Positions 10,501 through 17,859 of a stretch of DNA of 61,979 nt are shown here, in pieces (positions within the stretch are counted from its first letter, which is position 1; each line of letters opens with the position of its first letter). Source of the DNA: an uncultured Flavobacteriales bacterium (GTDB lineage: Bacteria > Bacteroidota > Bacteroidia > Flavobacteriales_D > Crocinitomicaceae); contig CAJAVU010000076.1 of assembly GCA_903945495.1 (NCBI GenBank), positions 1 to 61,979 on the forward strand. The letters are read 5' to 3'. Under the pieces are notes generated by a model that was not told the origin of the DNA, did no database searches, and saw nothing but the letters and a program-made list of their open reading frames with translations. Made by a program: the position numbers and the translations under genes.

Positions 10501-10969
10501 CTGTCACAATGATATCCGAAATGGTTGTCATCAAACGTTTACCATTTTGGCACATTTGAATGCCGCGTTCAGCTTCTGCAGACTTTAGACCTTTTGGATT
10601 TTTTTGTAAATAGGTCGTATAGTGCTTAATCGCCTCATTGAATTGATAATTCAAATGCAATGCTTTTCCTAAAAAATAGAACGCTTCGGGAGCAATATTT
10701 GGATCATTTGTAGCAAACGAAAGATAGCGAATCGCTTCTTGTTTATTATTTGAATTGTATAATAAACATGTTCCGTATTTGTAATTATAGCTAACATCCC
10801 TTGGTTGAAGAGCAATTAAACGCAAATACAATGGCGTGGCTTCTAAGTATTTTTCAGTATCGAATAACTTATCGGCTTGCACCTTCATTTCTGCTTCCGT
10901 CTGGGCATAAAAAATCACAGGCACGAATGCAAAAATCAAGAATAGTATGCTATGTTTAATAAAACGCAC
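1592..10969 (-). CDS. Giant exported TPR/PD40/coiled-coil repeat protein with C-terminal SPOR-like modules
   Basis: A 3125-residue protein with an N-terminal signal peptide (hydrophobic stretch ending FYAQ at about residue 23). TPR-like helices follow (about 25-150), then WD40-like PD40 beta-propeller strands (for example HPDGNYLYFSSKG near 255). A very long Glu/Lys/Gln-rich coiled-coil region runs from about 460 to 2650. Inside it, from about 906 to 2190, are some 13 tandem units of about 101 residues, each starting with a [LV]xPxY motif and containing EKLxALN and DPSN. Two SPOR-like modules follow (YRVQIGAF near 2715, FTVQVGAF near 2856), then a ~140-residue C-terminal domain I do not recognise. 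The layout suggests an elongated periplasmic or cell-surface protein, with SPOR modules able to bind peptidoglycan glycan. TPR-PD40 N-termini are common in Bacteroidota envelope proteins, often with OmpA ends; here SPOR-like modules take that place. Exact function is unknown. Confidence 0.8.
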   Translation of the reverse strand: MRFIKHSILFLIFAFVPVIFYAQTEAEMKVQADKLFDTEKYLEATPLYLRLIALQPRDVSYNYKYGTCLLYNSNNKQEAIRYLSFATNDPNIAPEAFYFLGKALHLNYQFNEAIKHYTTYLQKNPKGLKSAEAERGIQMCQNGKRLMTTISDIIVTDKKEITIDKFFRIYDLKDIGGNLLVTAEFQTKLDKKNNHTPLIHFPQNPSVIYYSSYGENGTNGKDIYVRRKLPDGTWGMPQPIPGNVNTPFDEDFPYMHPDGNYLYFSSKGHNSMGGFDVFRSKYDPETNSYGPPENMDFAISSPDDDMFYVVDSLNKEAYFASARQSQDGKLFVYRVKVDRVPIQLAVVKGNFVSEVDPKIKKINFEIKDYSNGESVGKFNSNDKAVYLITFPKGGKYEYIMTIEGSSQEFRSIVSIPFLKEFKPLKQKIIHTTEGGKEIVKILNLFDEDVEDPQAVIAEVIKMRSELNINVNEFDLNELEQDQKNKEVLSEIGLGDLNTNELGDILQKQVQRGNENKNLINNIGNNINNLVVENANEFVQLEEQIKSKVAEANSTTQTDAKYVALKEAERMINKQQELKQYSKSLVRLNDSIKGVLSTSSSGSDQQKMQELSKQFNQLYESGKEKEAIQLVVDNKDLLKDVMNDKSTDLIQNLVDKVVRLDDEMSKLKDKVDAYSKDLSNNEIEINTLQNSIYTAKKKDVPAIEQKIAEKQNEIVIIKEERDNLQRSIDKKSLEKYQVNQQIEILQDAISNKSVASVTKEQATKAIAETEKTNSNTLTAYVTQQINELEKKDPTLKDRIVVSSGLRAQNIYSDYKSSTKGIQDDPSLSKEDKIYKLLSNERNAIKQLDNRLEEIEKLRENDKTNEQLNNEKASLLTYKQEIEEQVAKHEKLVENLLSQNGSNDPEILVNALEPGYTDNKKAVESNPNLSEEEKLTALNAEDEKLVSSVDKELTSVKKQLAADPSNAKLKEKEANLTQIKSATESSIATRDKALEQKQLAITPKERIAQLNPSYEEKTNEILTSSTLSDDEKLTALNKEDQTLVASVDKEIASVKTQLAKDPSNKALLAKESALNQIKADKEAAIEQRKAELNAGNTVVSTVSTKEVIAQLNPSYEEKTNEILTSSTLSDDEKLTALNKEDETLVTSVDKEIGSVKTQIAKDPNNKALLAKESALNQIKADKEAAIEQRKAELNAGNTVAGTTSTKEVIAQLNPSYEEKTNEILTSSTLSDDEKLTALNKEDEALLANVKTELTSVQKQLKKDPENKALQEKETVLNQIKAEKEAAIEQRKAELNAGNTVASTVSTKEVIAQLNPSYEEKTNEILTSSTLSDDEKLNALNKEDETLLTSVDKELASVKTQLAKDPSNKAVQAKETALNQIKAEKEAAIEQRKAELNAGNTVASSQNEQLINSLDPTYTKDVEKIASNESLTENEKEAAYQKLDKELLTTIDERQTAIEKSLKKDPTNETLLQEKESLTELKTLVESRVEEREQLMASQTTIDLSDEVLTEKKVNLRAQLDPTYDKKIEEAQTSDKPEVEKLSAELKVEETLLTKLKTEETKLQKALAKDPSNAELKTQLTVAQQLRKDTENRISSLNESIDAVKNGTSIAAISEEEKATTIANALPTYASEKEQIASNGDLSKEEKVDAELALENDLVESIDEAITVKQTALKNDPSNVQLKRDLAVLNQVKKETEERIEELNSTGTEVEKNYSASSDEKNKEIESLRPEYAKEISDIQANSNLTELEKLEALQTEDQKLVAAVYDRIEQLEDALNEEPSNTNLQDEYRVLKVIEKELEAKIEARQKEINSGGVASISTSEKAKMLNSVDESYDKDVQDLENNVSSEEKKLKDLNERDVVLKGKLEKALVQAEKELEKDPTNKEKQQTVATLKVLITDAENRIEERENQLSGTTSTAQVSEAEKEAVQAELMPDYATSVKEIENNSSLSVEEKKDAILSVENELGERISTEKITLKEELASNPSNTQVKDRLAVVEALETDSEARIEEIKSSDASSQTTVSEAEKEKVISEVYPDYESKKETLAVSKLEETRKIDASLKLENELLTKLTAEEKTIEKALAKDPTSVELKEKLAAVKALIDDQKSTIETLENQKATRAVEAQKEATLAKVDPTYSTDIEKLTTSTSETKQADLVAREEAHQTKIETQIATNDKALAKKENPVLEAQNTALKEELSASKERVSGGITSPSNISIDLEEQESYQSNLREDVLQENASVVNAEPSELNEIKEQVVVLERYETALKERIAEKETVLKSNPSDEASQKEVLYLKDELTHVQKKLRKAKISIGELEKIAAFGTTEDQRYDDPELNQLNEKSASLQKELANENLSAKEKQSLQKELTQVETQKTVQENKLMTEEIADNKQQSTESESQLKDDAKINETAQTNSRVALAQQKELNKEAATLIEDANSTKNPVEKNYLLNKALEKQEQANDIVQATLVENKLQALEEEKGIESLETKADLEKKQRRYTILVGELTREIQTLDQQIASAKGKDLMNLQTEKNQKVEERSLVQKQLEEVNNVLAKEDKLPETISPLAMETAVSYNEEREIAATEGYKNYQEKANAALEIEKQITKLDAQILQEKNQTKQLASKVLEDPSDENKQSLEQNVTTIKQLEATRVQLKEELDSKQVEANAALPTNTEKAMKMQNLVKRGIEPIQRMAIVAALVPMPANGLTIKEADTYSTTNPIPVDVKTPTGLVYRVQIGAFAKPIPQNLFNKFNPVSGEKLNNGITRYMAGYFNNSKKVVEARDQIKQLGYNDAFAVAYCDGKRITLAEARILEANGQCVAKGENELVLEVATNTAEKMGLGDTTKLVKVDPLTYNKAPGAVKAEPIEKHLGLFFTVQVGAFNRPVAANTLNGIEPLNTLRLVNGQIRYTTGMFNTVEEARPKKQDAIDRGIKDAFITAYYKGERIPIADALKLLEDQGNGVLELNQLKATPVVETPKEVVGVTPAVTTEEVIEETTVVEFNRYQIVTKKTFDEFPREVLNRYNAHGSFYYDETDKTVKSTVASSKDELPDVYAFRNDVDTLITLDEGDEPGVTVIATFASTSLPGDFTDWLLRYNFRREMKQTEDTIELRISRVSDEKLPELENKLNEFAIPFREERIQE
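4400..8250 (-). repeat. Tandem coding repeat array, ~303-bp unit, about 13 copies
   Basis: The codons for the [LV]xPxY motif recur near positions 8230, 7930, 7627, 7324, 7021, 6722, 6405, 6092, 5782, 5475, 5170, 4867 and 4575. The four copies at 7930-7021 are spaced exactly 303 bp (101 codons) and are almost identical in DNA (motif LNPSYEEKTNEILTSSTLS). Outer copies are progressively divergent and their spacing drifts by a few codons. This pattern fits recent unit duplication or homogenisation in the centre of an older array. Confidence 0.9.
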
Positions 10970-11015
10970 TTATATATCGAGCTTCATTTAATTAGGTAAC
11001 AATGAAGTAGTACGA

Positions 11016-11642
11016 TTATTTTTTAAAAAGGTTCATTTTACTTTCTTCTCCTTTCAAGAGACGTCCAATGTTTTTTCGATGTGCAAAAATGACTAAACCA
11101 CTCAATAGTATGCTAAACCCAAACAGCCACATCGATTCTTCTTTTAAAACAAAACGCACCACCAACGGAAATGCGATCGAAGCACAAATCGCACCAAGTG
11201 ACACGAACTTTGACCCAATAAATACGACTAAGAAAATGACCAAACAAATTAATGCAGCAATCGGTTGTAGCCCAATAATAACACCTAAAGATGTTGCCAC
11301 ACCTTTTCCACCTCTGAATTGAGCAAAAATTGGAAAAACGTGACCTGTCACGGCGAAGATAGCGGCCAATATTTGCATTTTAATCAAAGTATCAACTTCA
11401 AGGTGCAAATAAAAGTGTGATGCAATCACAGGTATCAAGGTTGCCAATGCGCCTTTCAAAACATCAATTAACAATACAACTTTGCCAGGTTTTTTACCCA
11501 AAACACGGAAGGTATTTGTTGCACCTGCATTTTTACTTCCGTGCTCACGAACATCGATTCCATACCACGCTTTCCCCACCCAAACAGCTGTTGGAATAGA
11601 ACCAAAAAGAAATGCAACCAATGAAAAAAGTATATAAAACAT
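11016..11642 (-). CDS. plsY: Acyl-phosphate:glycerol-3-phosphate acyltransferase PlsY
   Basis: A 208-residue integral membrane protein with the PlsY signatures: FGSIPTAVWVGK at residues 13-24, the HGSKNAGATNTFRVLG loop near 34-49, and GHVFPIFAQFRGGKGVATSLG near 100-120. PlsY transfers the acyl group from acyl-phosphate to the sn-1 position of glycerol 3-phosphate, the first step of phospholipid synthesis at the inner membrane. Length and about five membrane segments are typical. It starts one base after the stop of the 1539-residue gene and lies 46 bases upstream of the giant repeat protein, so it is embedded in the minus-strand array. Its partner PlsX is not in the window. Confidence 0.93.
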   Translation of the reverse strand: MFYILFSLVAFLFGSIPTAVWVGKAWYGIDVREHGSKNAGATNTFRVLGKKPGKVVLLIDVLKGALATLIPVIASHFYLHLEVDTLIKMQILAAIFAVTGHVFPIFAQFRGGKGVATSLGVIIGLQPIAALICLVIFLVVFIGSKFVSLGAICASIAFPLVVRFVLKEESMWLFGFSILLSGLVIFAHRKNIGRLLKGEESKMNLFKK

Positions 11643-11643
11643 C

Positions 11644-14600
11644 TTATTTTTCGAATAAACGCATGAACTTACTTAAGTAAACACTTGCTGTTGAAGCCTC
11701 AAATTTAAAATTCTTTGTCTTACGTTTCTCTTCTTTCATTGCATTTACTGCAGTATTAAATTCTGGATCACCAGAAATAATCTTCATATCTCCATCTTTT
11801 TTAACCATTGTATAGTCAAAATAGTAGTCTCTACCACCTGGAATTTCAATTTGCAAACCAAATTTATCACCACCAGATTCAGAGTAAATTTGTTGGAAGA
11901 ATGCGCGACACGGAACATATTTCATTACTGGTTTTTCAAAGACATTGATCAATACGGCTGTATTTGCAGATGAAATCAATCCCTTTTCTTGCATATCCGA
12001 TTTGTCAAATGAACTTAATTTCAAACCTGTAATTGTGAAGGCCGTTTCGATTTGCTCTGGTAATTTTTTGATTTCACCTTTAATCGTGTAATCTGATTTA
12101 ATTCTATCGGCCGTTTTTCGATCTGTCCATTCAACTAATGCTTGCTCAAAAGTTGTTGGATTGAAATCCATTGGTTGAAGACCTTCAATAGTATTGATAC
12201 GTGTTGCCACATCTTCCATTATACCTTTGTCTAAGGCCATACTGAGGCGAGCCGTAATGTTCATAGACGTTTCACCTGTTGATTGATTGTAGTCTACTAC
12301 TCCAACCGCATCAACCTTAACATCTCCGTAATCCATTCCTAGATCAATAACTCCTTCACCGTGCAATGAACAACTTTCAGTATGCAACGCCAAGAAGTTT
12401 CCTTTTTCAGATCTGTTCAACAATTTCTCTTTCGATGCAATTTGGAATTCTTTTGCATTTTGGTTATACTGCAAATAACCACTTGCTGTAATAACATTTG
12501 GATCTGTTGGAACGGTCAATTTCGACAAGAATGTAGGATACAATTTAATACTATCCACTGCTGCTGAATTTCTCCAAACAATACCTGCTGAAATTGGCTC
12601 ATTTGCCAAGTTTTTCATTTTTTCAGATACTGGAATTTGAATATTTTTCGGATCAATTGGCGCAGAGAAACTCATCCATGTTCTATCAAACTTCTCACAT
12701 GTATGATTAATGCGTGTTGCACCATTAAAACTAATGAATGGATTTGACGCATTAACTGCCACTTGACCATAGTAATCAAATTCTTTACTCAATTTAAATC
12801 CTGATGCTTCCGGAATCTCTCCTTTCGCAATTGTTTGGTAGGACGTATCCAAACCTATAGAAGCCATTTTGAAATAAGTCAACGTACTATCTTTATCGTA
12901 GTAAGGATATTCTCCCTTACCAGAATAGGCACGTCGCGCTGTTACTTCAACTTCCGCCTTTACAAAAGAGTGATATTTCGTGATATAATTGGCTACAATT
13001 TTTGCATTCACAAAAGGATCTAATTTCGCTTTTTTGCGAATGACTACTTTCAAACTATCTGGGTAAATTCGAGCATCGGCAATTTCCAAGTATGGCACTT
13101 GCTCACAAAAAATTGTTCGTTCCTTTAAGTCATAACGTGCTTTCGGTGCTCTAAACTGCAGCGAATCTTGTTTTGGGTGAATTGAGAAAAAGTTTGGTCC
13201 AACCATATCCATATCTGTATCAATCGTAACATCTTTCTCTCCGGTATTTTCCATTTGCAATTCCGCGTAATCCATGAACCAATGAAATTGATCCATTCGA
13301 CAAATGTATTGGTTTACAGGGAAGTTCAATTGGGAAGACCCTTTATTCGAAATAAAATCACCTTTACGTTCTTTAAACGAAATATCAGCTTTCACGTTAT
13401 CAGCTTGGAAAGCTAACTCTCCCTCTCCAGGTTCGGCATACGTATTCTTTAAACTAAATCCTGATGTATCCGCTTTAATATCCCAACGGGTAAATGAATA
13501 ATCATCAGAAACAGTCGTTGCAGTTTTGAACGTCATCAATCCATTTCCTCTCATTCCTTTCGGAGTAACAATTGCTGCTCCTCTCAATTTTGCTTCAGCC
13601 TTAAAGAAATTAAGGTCTCCTCTTGGAGTAGAAGCTGCTCTTAAGTAATTTTTCTTAGGAACATAGGTAATGTAGGCTTCTTCCGCTTCCACATCTGGGA
13701 ACTGAATACCTGTTTCAATTGGCTTATTTGAAAATTTAGCTAAACCGATAGTCGAATCAGGCAAGAACGTTAAAGCTTGTGAAATAGACGTTGAATGCAC
13801 AAAGTTGATTGTTCCACTTCCTTGTAAACCATTGTTCGATAAAAGAATTTTGTTTTCATATTTTGCACCAGTTCCATAGAAATCATGACCACCTTCAGGC
13901 GCTTTCGTTGAGAATCCAAAGGAATAATCGGGCATGATTTTCAATTCCTCATTAATTTTTGGAAAGATTCCTGCCGAAGTTAATTCACCTTTAAGTCTGA
14001 ATTTTTTCTCAATAAAGTTATCCAAACTGTCCATTTCGAATGGAGCAACCGTATAATAAAAACGAGTACTGTCATAAGCGCCGCGGTATATTTCACGGGA
14101 ATTATAATATACAAATGACGGTTTTGTCACTTTTATAACAGGATATTTTGTGATTGTTTTGCTATTTCCTGAACGGTTTGTTGGATCGTCGACAATTAAT
14201 TCACCTACAATTCCATTGATATTACTCCCCATCGCAATTGGTTTTGCACCATCTGTTTCAGATAACGGTAATACTCTAAACAAGGATTCACCTGTTTTTA
14301 ATAGATTAAATTTATTGTCACGATAATTATAATTGGCAGTATAGGTATTGATTTCCATTTTACCGCAATTAATCCATCCGTTAAAGTCAAAATTTCTATT
14401 TTCTTTAATCGTCAAACGGCTATCATCTGGAAATACCATTGTATTTTGAGCATCTGAAATCTTAACGCGATCAACACCATTTAAATCTATTTCCAGCGTT
14501 CCTAAATTCATTTTACCAAAGAAGGTCATCAATCTTCGCTCTTCGGATTGTTTTTTATATAAATCACGCAAGGCTTTTAAATTTGCATCCTTTTCAATTT

Positions 14601-16263
14601 GCTCTTCCGCATAACCTTTTAATTCTTTTGGACGCAAATCTGAAACGAACAATAAATTATCATAGTCATACTTCCCTGCTTTCCCTTGCACAAAATTTTC
14701 AAGTTTCGGATTTATTGTCAACATTTTACTATCCGTATCGTAGCTGATGAATCCAAGATTCGATAACTCAATCAATAATGGACGAACTTGCTCAAGTGTC
14801 TTTCCTAAAGCTGTCGCAGCCTTTCCTTCATTGATCACATATTCATCATATTTATAACAATATTTCCACAATGCTCCAAGTGGATGAACCGCATCCATTC
14901 CTTGTAGTTTATCATACATGCGTTCATCAAAATAGCTTTGTGACTCAAAATTCGCTACACGTTGTTCCTGAGAAGTTCCAAAATCATACGTGAAATAAAC
15001 GTCCAAATCATCCACTTTCCATGTGATTTTAGGTACATAAACGTCTAACTTATGATATGAATCTTGGAACGGAGCCTGTCCATTACCAGTTGACGTTCTT
15101 GTTAATTCTATAAGCTTTTTTTCTAAATCATAACTAAAATGCAGTCCTGGATGCGTAATCGAATCTCCAGTATTCAAAAACATTGCCGTTGCTGAATTGT
15201 TGCACATAATTTTCTTAGGCGAAATATATATTTGCTGTGCGCTTGATTTAACAAAGACCAAACTGTTGCGATAAATAATAATTTTTGCTGGAATCGCTGG
15301 AGTTCCAATACCTACAAAACTTGCACCTTGCATTGAAAAACCACCATCGTAATCAACATTTTCGCGAATGTTTTTAATTTTCAATCGTTTTTCATAGGAA
15401 ATGAATTGAGGAAACACTTTGTCTTCTTCACGATTTACTTTGAAAGCCTTATCATTTAATGCACCTAAAATTGATTTTGTAAAGTACTTAGTCGTCAAGG
15501 CAACTGAATCGGCATTCAAATTAGACGATTTGCAGGATACGTCATATTTTTTTAGCGTTGCAAATGTTTCATTTTTTGGTAACCCTACTTTTTCCCAAGT
15601 AATAACACCTCCGTCACCGTCCCATTTTTTTAAGACTGGGTCATAGGTTCCTGTTGTTTTGAACACTACTAAACTATCGACAAATGGATTATCTGCTTTT
15701 TCCTTTACATCGCGATTTGCAACGCGGCAAATTAAATTTCCATTCGTACATTTAATAAATGGTTTATCTGAAAATTCGAATGAATATTCACCACCTTCGT
15801 AGAACCAACTAAAATTGGATGCTTCAGAAATACGTCTCTCTGAAAAGAAACCAGCAGATAAATCAATGAAATCCTCAAATTTTTTGATGTTTTTATTATC
15901 CAATAATTTATCAACGGAACTATGCCATGCTTGAAAACTTGCCGCTGATTGTTTTCCTTTGATCAGCGAAGCAACAGAAAAAACATATTGATAAATTTCG
16001 GGATAAGGCTTCAATTTTTTTGTAACCATCAAGTTACACGTTTCGACCATCTTTGTGAAATAAGCTTCTGGAAACTCGCTTGATTCCAGTAACATTTGTG
16101 GTAGCGTTTTTTTTGCAAAATCGTGGAATTCTCCTTTACCAAATTCAGTTAATGATGCTTGAAATTCTTTAACAAATTTCTCTCTATTAGCTGTAAATGT
16201 TTGTGCATTAAGGCTCAATGTGAACAACATTGCACACATTAAAATTAATCGATTTACTACCAT
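11644..16263 (-). CDS. Large exported protein of unknown function (1539 aa)
   Basis: I do not recognise this protein. It has a clear signal peptide (MVVNRLILMCAMLFTLSLNAQ) followed by about 1500 mostly beta-rich residues without obvious repeats, membrane spans or a T9SS sorting tail. An early helical part (about 20-150) precedes long stretches alternating strands and polar turns. A short segment near residues 465-540 (IELSNLGFISYDTDSKMLTINP) has the look of a winged-helix-like insert, but this is weak. The export signal and composition suggest a large periplasmic or outer-membrane-associated protein. It sits ten bases after prmA and one base before plsY, so it is translationally close to housekeeping genes, which suggests a conserved role rather than recent acquisition. 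Confidence 0.75.
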   Translation of the reverse strand: MVVNRLILMCAMLFTLSLNAQTFTANREKFVKEFQASLTEFGKGEFHDFAKKTLPQMLLESSEFPEAYFTKMVETCNLMVTKKLKPYPEIYQYVFSVASLIKGKQSAASFQAWHSSVDKLLDNKNIKKFEDFIDLSAGFFSERRISEASNFSWFYEGGEYSFEFSDKPFIKCTNGNLICRVANRDVKEKADNPFVDSLVVFKTTGTYDPVLKKWDGDGGVITWEKVGLPKNETFATLKKYDVSCKSSNLNADSVALTTKYFTKSILGALNDKAFKVNREEDKVFPQFISYEKRLKIKNIRENVDYDGGFSMQGASFVGIGTPAIPAKIIIYRNSLVFVKSSAQQIYISPKKIMCNNSATAMFLNTGDSITHPGLHFSYDLEKKLIELTRTSTGNGQAPFQDSYHKLDVYVPKITWKVDDLDVYFTYDFGTSQEQRVANFESQSYFDERMYDKLQGMDAVHPLGALWKYCYKYDEYVINEGKAATALGKTLEQVRPLLIELSNLGFISYDTDSKMLTINPKLENFVQGKAGKYDYDNLLFVSDLRPKELKGYAEEQIEKDANLKALRDLYKKQSEERRLMTFFGKMNLGTLEIDLNGVDRVKISDAQNTMVFPDDSRLTIKENRNFDFNGWINCGKMEINTYTANYNYRDNKFNLLKTGESLFRVLPLSETDGAKPIAMGSNINGIVGELIVDDPTNRSGNSKTITKYPVIKVTKPSFVYYNSREIYRGAYDSTRFYYTVAPFEMDSLDNFIEKKFRLKGELTSAGIFPKINEELKIMPDYSFGFSTKAPEGGHDFYGTGAKYENKILLSNNGLQGSGTINFVHSTSISQALTFLPDSTIGLAKFSNKPIETGIQFPDVEAEEAYITYVPKKNYLRAASTPRGDLNFFKAEAKLRGAAIVTPKGMRGNGLMTFKTATTVSDDYSFTRWDIKADTSGFSLKNTYAEPGEGELAFQADNVKADISFKERKGDFISNKGSSQLNFPVNQYICRMDQFHWFMDYAELQMENTGEKDVTIDTDMDMVGPNFFSIHPKQDSLQFRAPKARYDLKERTIFCEQVPYLEIADARIYPDSLKVVIRKKAKLDPFVNAKIVANYITKYHSFVKAEVEVTARRAYSGKGEYPYYDKDSTLTYFKMASIGLDTSYQTIAKGEIPEASGFKLSKEFDYYGQVAVNASNPFISFNGATRINHTCEKFDRTWMSFSAPIDPKNIQIPVSEKMKNLANEPISAGIVWRNSAAVDSIKLYPTFLSKLTVPTDPNVITASGYLQYNQNAKEFQIASKEKLLNRSEKGNFLALHTESCSLHGEGVIDLGMDYGDVKVDAVGVVDYNQSTGETSMNITARLSMALDKGIMEDVATRINTIEGLQPMDFNPTTFEQALVEWTDRKTADRIKSDYTIKGEIKKLPEQIETAFTITGLKLSSFDKSDMQEKGLISSANTAVLINVFEKPVMKYVPCRAFFQQIYSESGGDKFGLQIEIPGGRDYYFDYTMVKKDGDMKIISGDPEFNTAVNAMKEEKRKTKNFKFEASTASVYLSKFMRLFEK

Positions 16264-16273
16264 TATTTTCGTT

Positions 16274-17113
16274 TTATAGTTTATTCAATTCAATAGCTGC
16301 CCAATTGTCTTTGTTCAAAACACGTCGTTTTTTAAGACCGAATTGTTCAGCAAAAGTTACAAGTTCATCCACGTCTGAGTCAAAAAAGCCACTTAATAAA
16401 AGTGTGCCATTTTTTTCTAAAATTTCAGCGTAAGATGACATGTGTGCTTTTAAAATATTTTTGTTAATGTTGGCAAGAATCAAACCAAAAGTTCTTCCGC
16501 TCAAAACATCAACATCTCCGCAAATTGCTTCAATTGTTTTACAGTCGTTTCGTTCTGCGTTTTCCAGCGTATTTTCTACTGACCAATCTTCGATATCCAC
16601 AGCAACAACATGTTTTGCTCCCAAACGTTCCGCAACGAAAGCCAAAACACCTGTACCAGTTCCCATATCCAACACTTCAGCAGGAATACTTTTTAATTCA
16701 AAAAGTGCCTTAGACATCATCCATGTAGTTTGGTGATGCCCTGTTCCGAACGACATTTTTGGAAGAATTTCAATAATCATTCCTTTGGCTGTTGAACGGT
16801 CGTGAAAAGGAGCAACAATGGTCAAATAATCTTCCACTTCTACTGGTTGAAAATCTGATTCCCAAACGGCATTCCAGTTTTGTTGTGGAATTATTTTCGA
16901 ATTGATAACAACTTCGACATCGTTTGATTTGGTTTCAAGAAATGTATTTTTCAAAGGATTTTCTGCATCTACAAGTTCAAGTTGACCGTACGCCAAAATC
17001 CCGTCTTCTGTTTCCACAAAACTTTCAAATCCATTGTCCGCTAATTCAGCAGTTAGAATTTCTGTCCAAGGATCTCTTGGTGTTAATGCAATTGATAATT
17101 CTAAGTAATCCAT
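16274..17113 (-). CDS. prmA: Ribosomal protein L11 methyltransferase PrmA
   Basis: A 279-residue protein starting at MDYLELSIAL. The frame is open further upstream, but this start overlaps the tpiA stop in a TAATG arrangement and gives the family length. The N-terminal substrate-recognition domain (about 1-95) is followed by a class I SAM-dependent methyltransferase fold. This contains the motif GTGHHQTT near 133, the SAM-binding loop LDMGTGTGVLAF near 153-164 and LANINKNIL near 217. PrmA trimethylates lysines and the N-terminus of ribosomal protein L11 in the cytoplasm. Translational coupling to tpiA is likely. Confidence 0.92.
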   Translation of the reverse strand: MDYLELSIALTPRDPWTEILTAELADNGFESFVETEDGILAYGQLELVDAENPLKNTFLETKSNDVEVVINSKIIPQQNWNAVWESDFQPVEVEDYLTIVAPFHDRSTAKGMIIEILPKMSFGTGHHQTTWMMSKALFELKSIPAEVLDMGTGTGVLAFVAERLGAKHVVAVDIEDWSVENTLENAERNDCKTIEAICGDVDVLSGRTFGLILANINKNILKAHMSSYAEILEKNGTLLLSGFFDSDVDELVTFAEQFGLKKRRVLNKDNWAAIELNKL

Positions 17114-17859
17114 TAAAATGATTGTGCTATTGAGATGAATGCATCCAACTGTAAGGCTGCACCACCAATTAATCCTCCATCCACATTTTCGCATGCGAAT
17201 AACTCTTTTGCATTCGATGCGTTACAACTTCCGCCGTATAAAATTGAAATTTCTTCTGAAAGTTCTTTTGAATAGTGCTCTGCAATCCATGAACGAATTG
17301 ATTTGTGCATTGATTCAGCCTGTTCAACACTTGCTGTTTTTCCGGTTCCGATTGCCCAAACAGGTTCATAAGCAACAATACATTTTGCCATATCATCCGC
17401 TGACAAATGAAACAAACTATCCATCAACTGTTGCTTCACGTAGTTTAATTCTTCGTTTGCTTCTCGAATTTCAAGCGGTTCTCCACAACAAAATACAGGA
17501 GTTAAGTCGTTTGCCAATGCTGCGTTCACTTTTTCTTTCAGGAACGCTTCGTTTTCATTGAAAATCGCACGACGTTCACTATGGCCAATTAACACATACT
17601 TTGCTCCGATATTCTTTGCTTGTGTTATTGAAACTTCACCAGTAAATGCACCTTTATCAGCAGGATAAAAGTTTTGTAATCCAACGTTTAACTCTGGATT
17701 CTTACTAATTATTGTTGGTGCAAAAATAAAAGGAGGAAATACAATTAACTCAGCGTTATTCACTTTAGTTGACGCTTCGCTAACTCCTTGAGCTAATCCC
17801 AAAGCCTCATCCCAAAGCAAGTTCATTTTCCAATTACCTGCTACAATTTTCTTTCTCAT
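17113..17859 (-). CDS. tpiA: Triose-phosphate isomerase
   Basis: A 248-residue TIM barrel with all catalytic residues visible: Lys11 in AGNWKMN, His93 in IGHSERR and Glu165 in AYEPVWAIGTG, with the phosphate-binding YGGSCN near residue 210. It interconverts dihydroxyacetone phosphate and glyceraldehyde 3-phosphate in glycolysis and gluconeogenesis. The start codon overlaps the stop of the BT_3928 gene (ATGA type) and the stop overlaps prmA (TAATG), so three genes are translationally linked. The order DUF1599, BT_3928, tpiA, prmA is, as I recall, a recurring Bacteroidota arrangement. Confidence 0.96.
   Translation of the reverse strand: MRKKIVAGNWKMNLLWDEALGLAQGVSEASTKVNNAELIVFPPFIFAPTIISKNPELNVGLQNFYPADKGAFTGEVSITQAKNIGAKYVLIGHSERRAIFNENEAFLKEKVNAALANDLTPVFCCGEPLEIREANEELNYVKQQLMDSLFHLSADDMAKCIVAYEPVWAIGTGKTASVEQAESMHKSIRSWIAEHYSKELSEEISILYGGSCNASNAKELFACENVDGGLIGGAALQLDAFISIAQSF

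Noticed and set aside
17114-17194. 27-residue N-terminal extension of PrmA
   Set aside because: It lies entirely inside tpiA. The ATG at 17113 overlaps the tpiA stop (TAATG) and gives the normal PrmA length.
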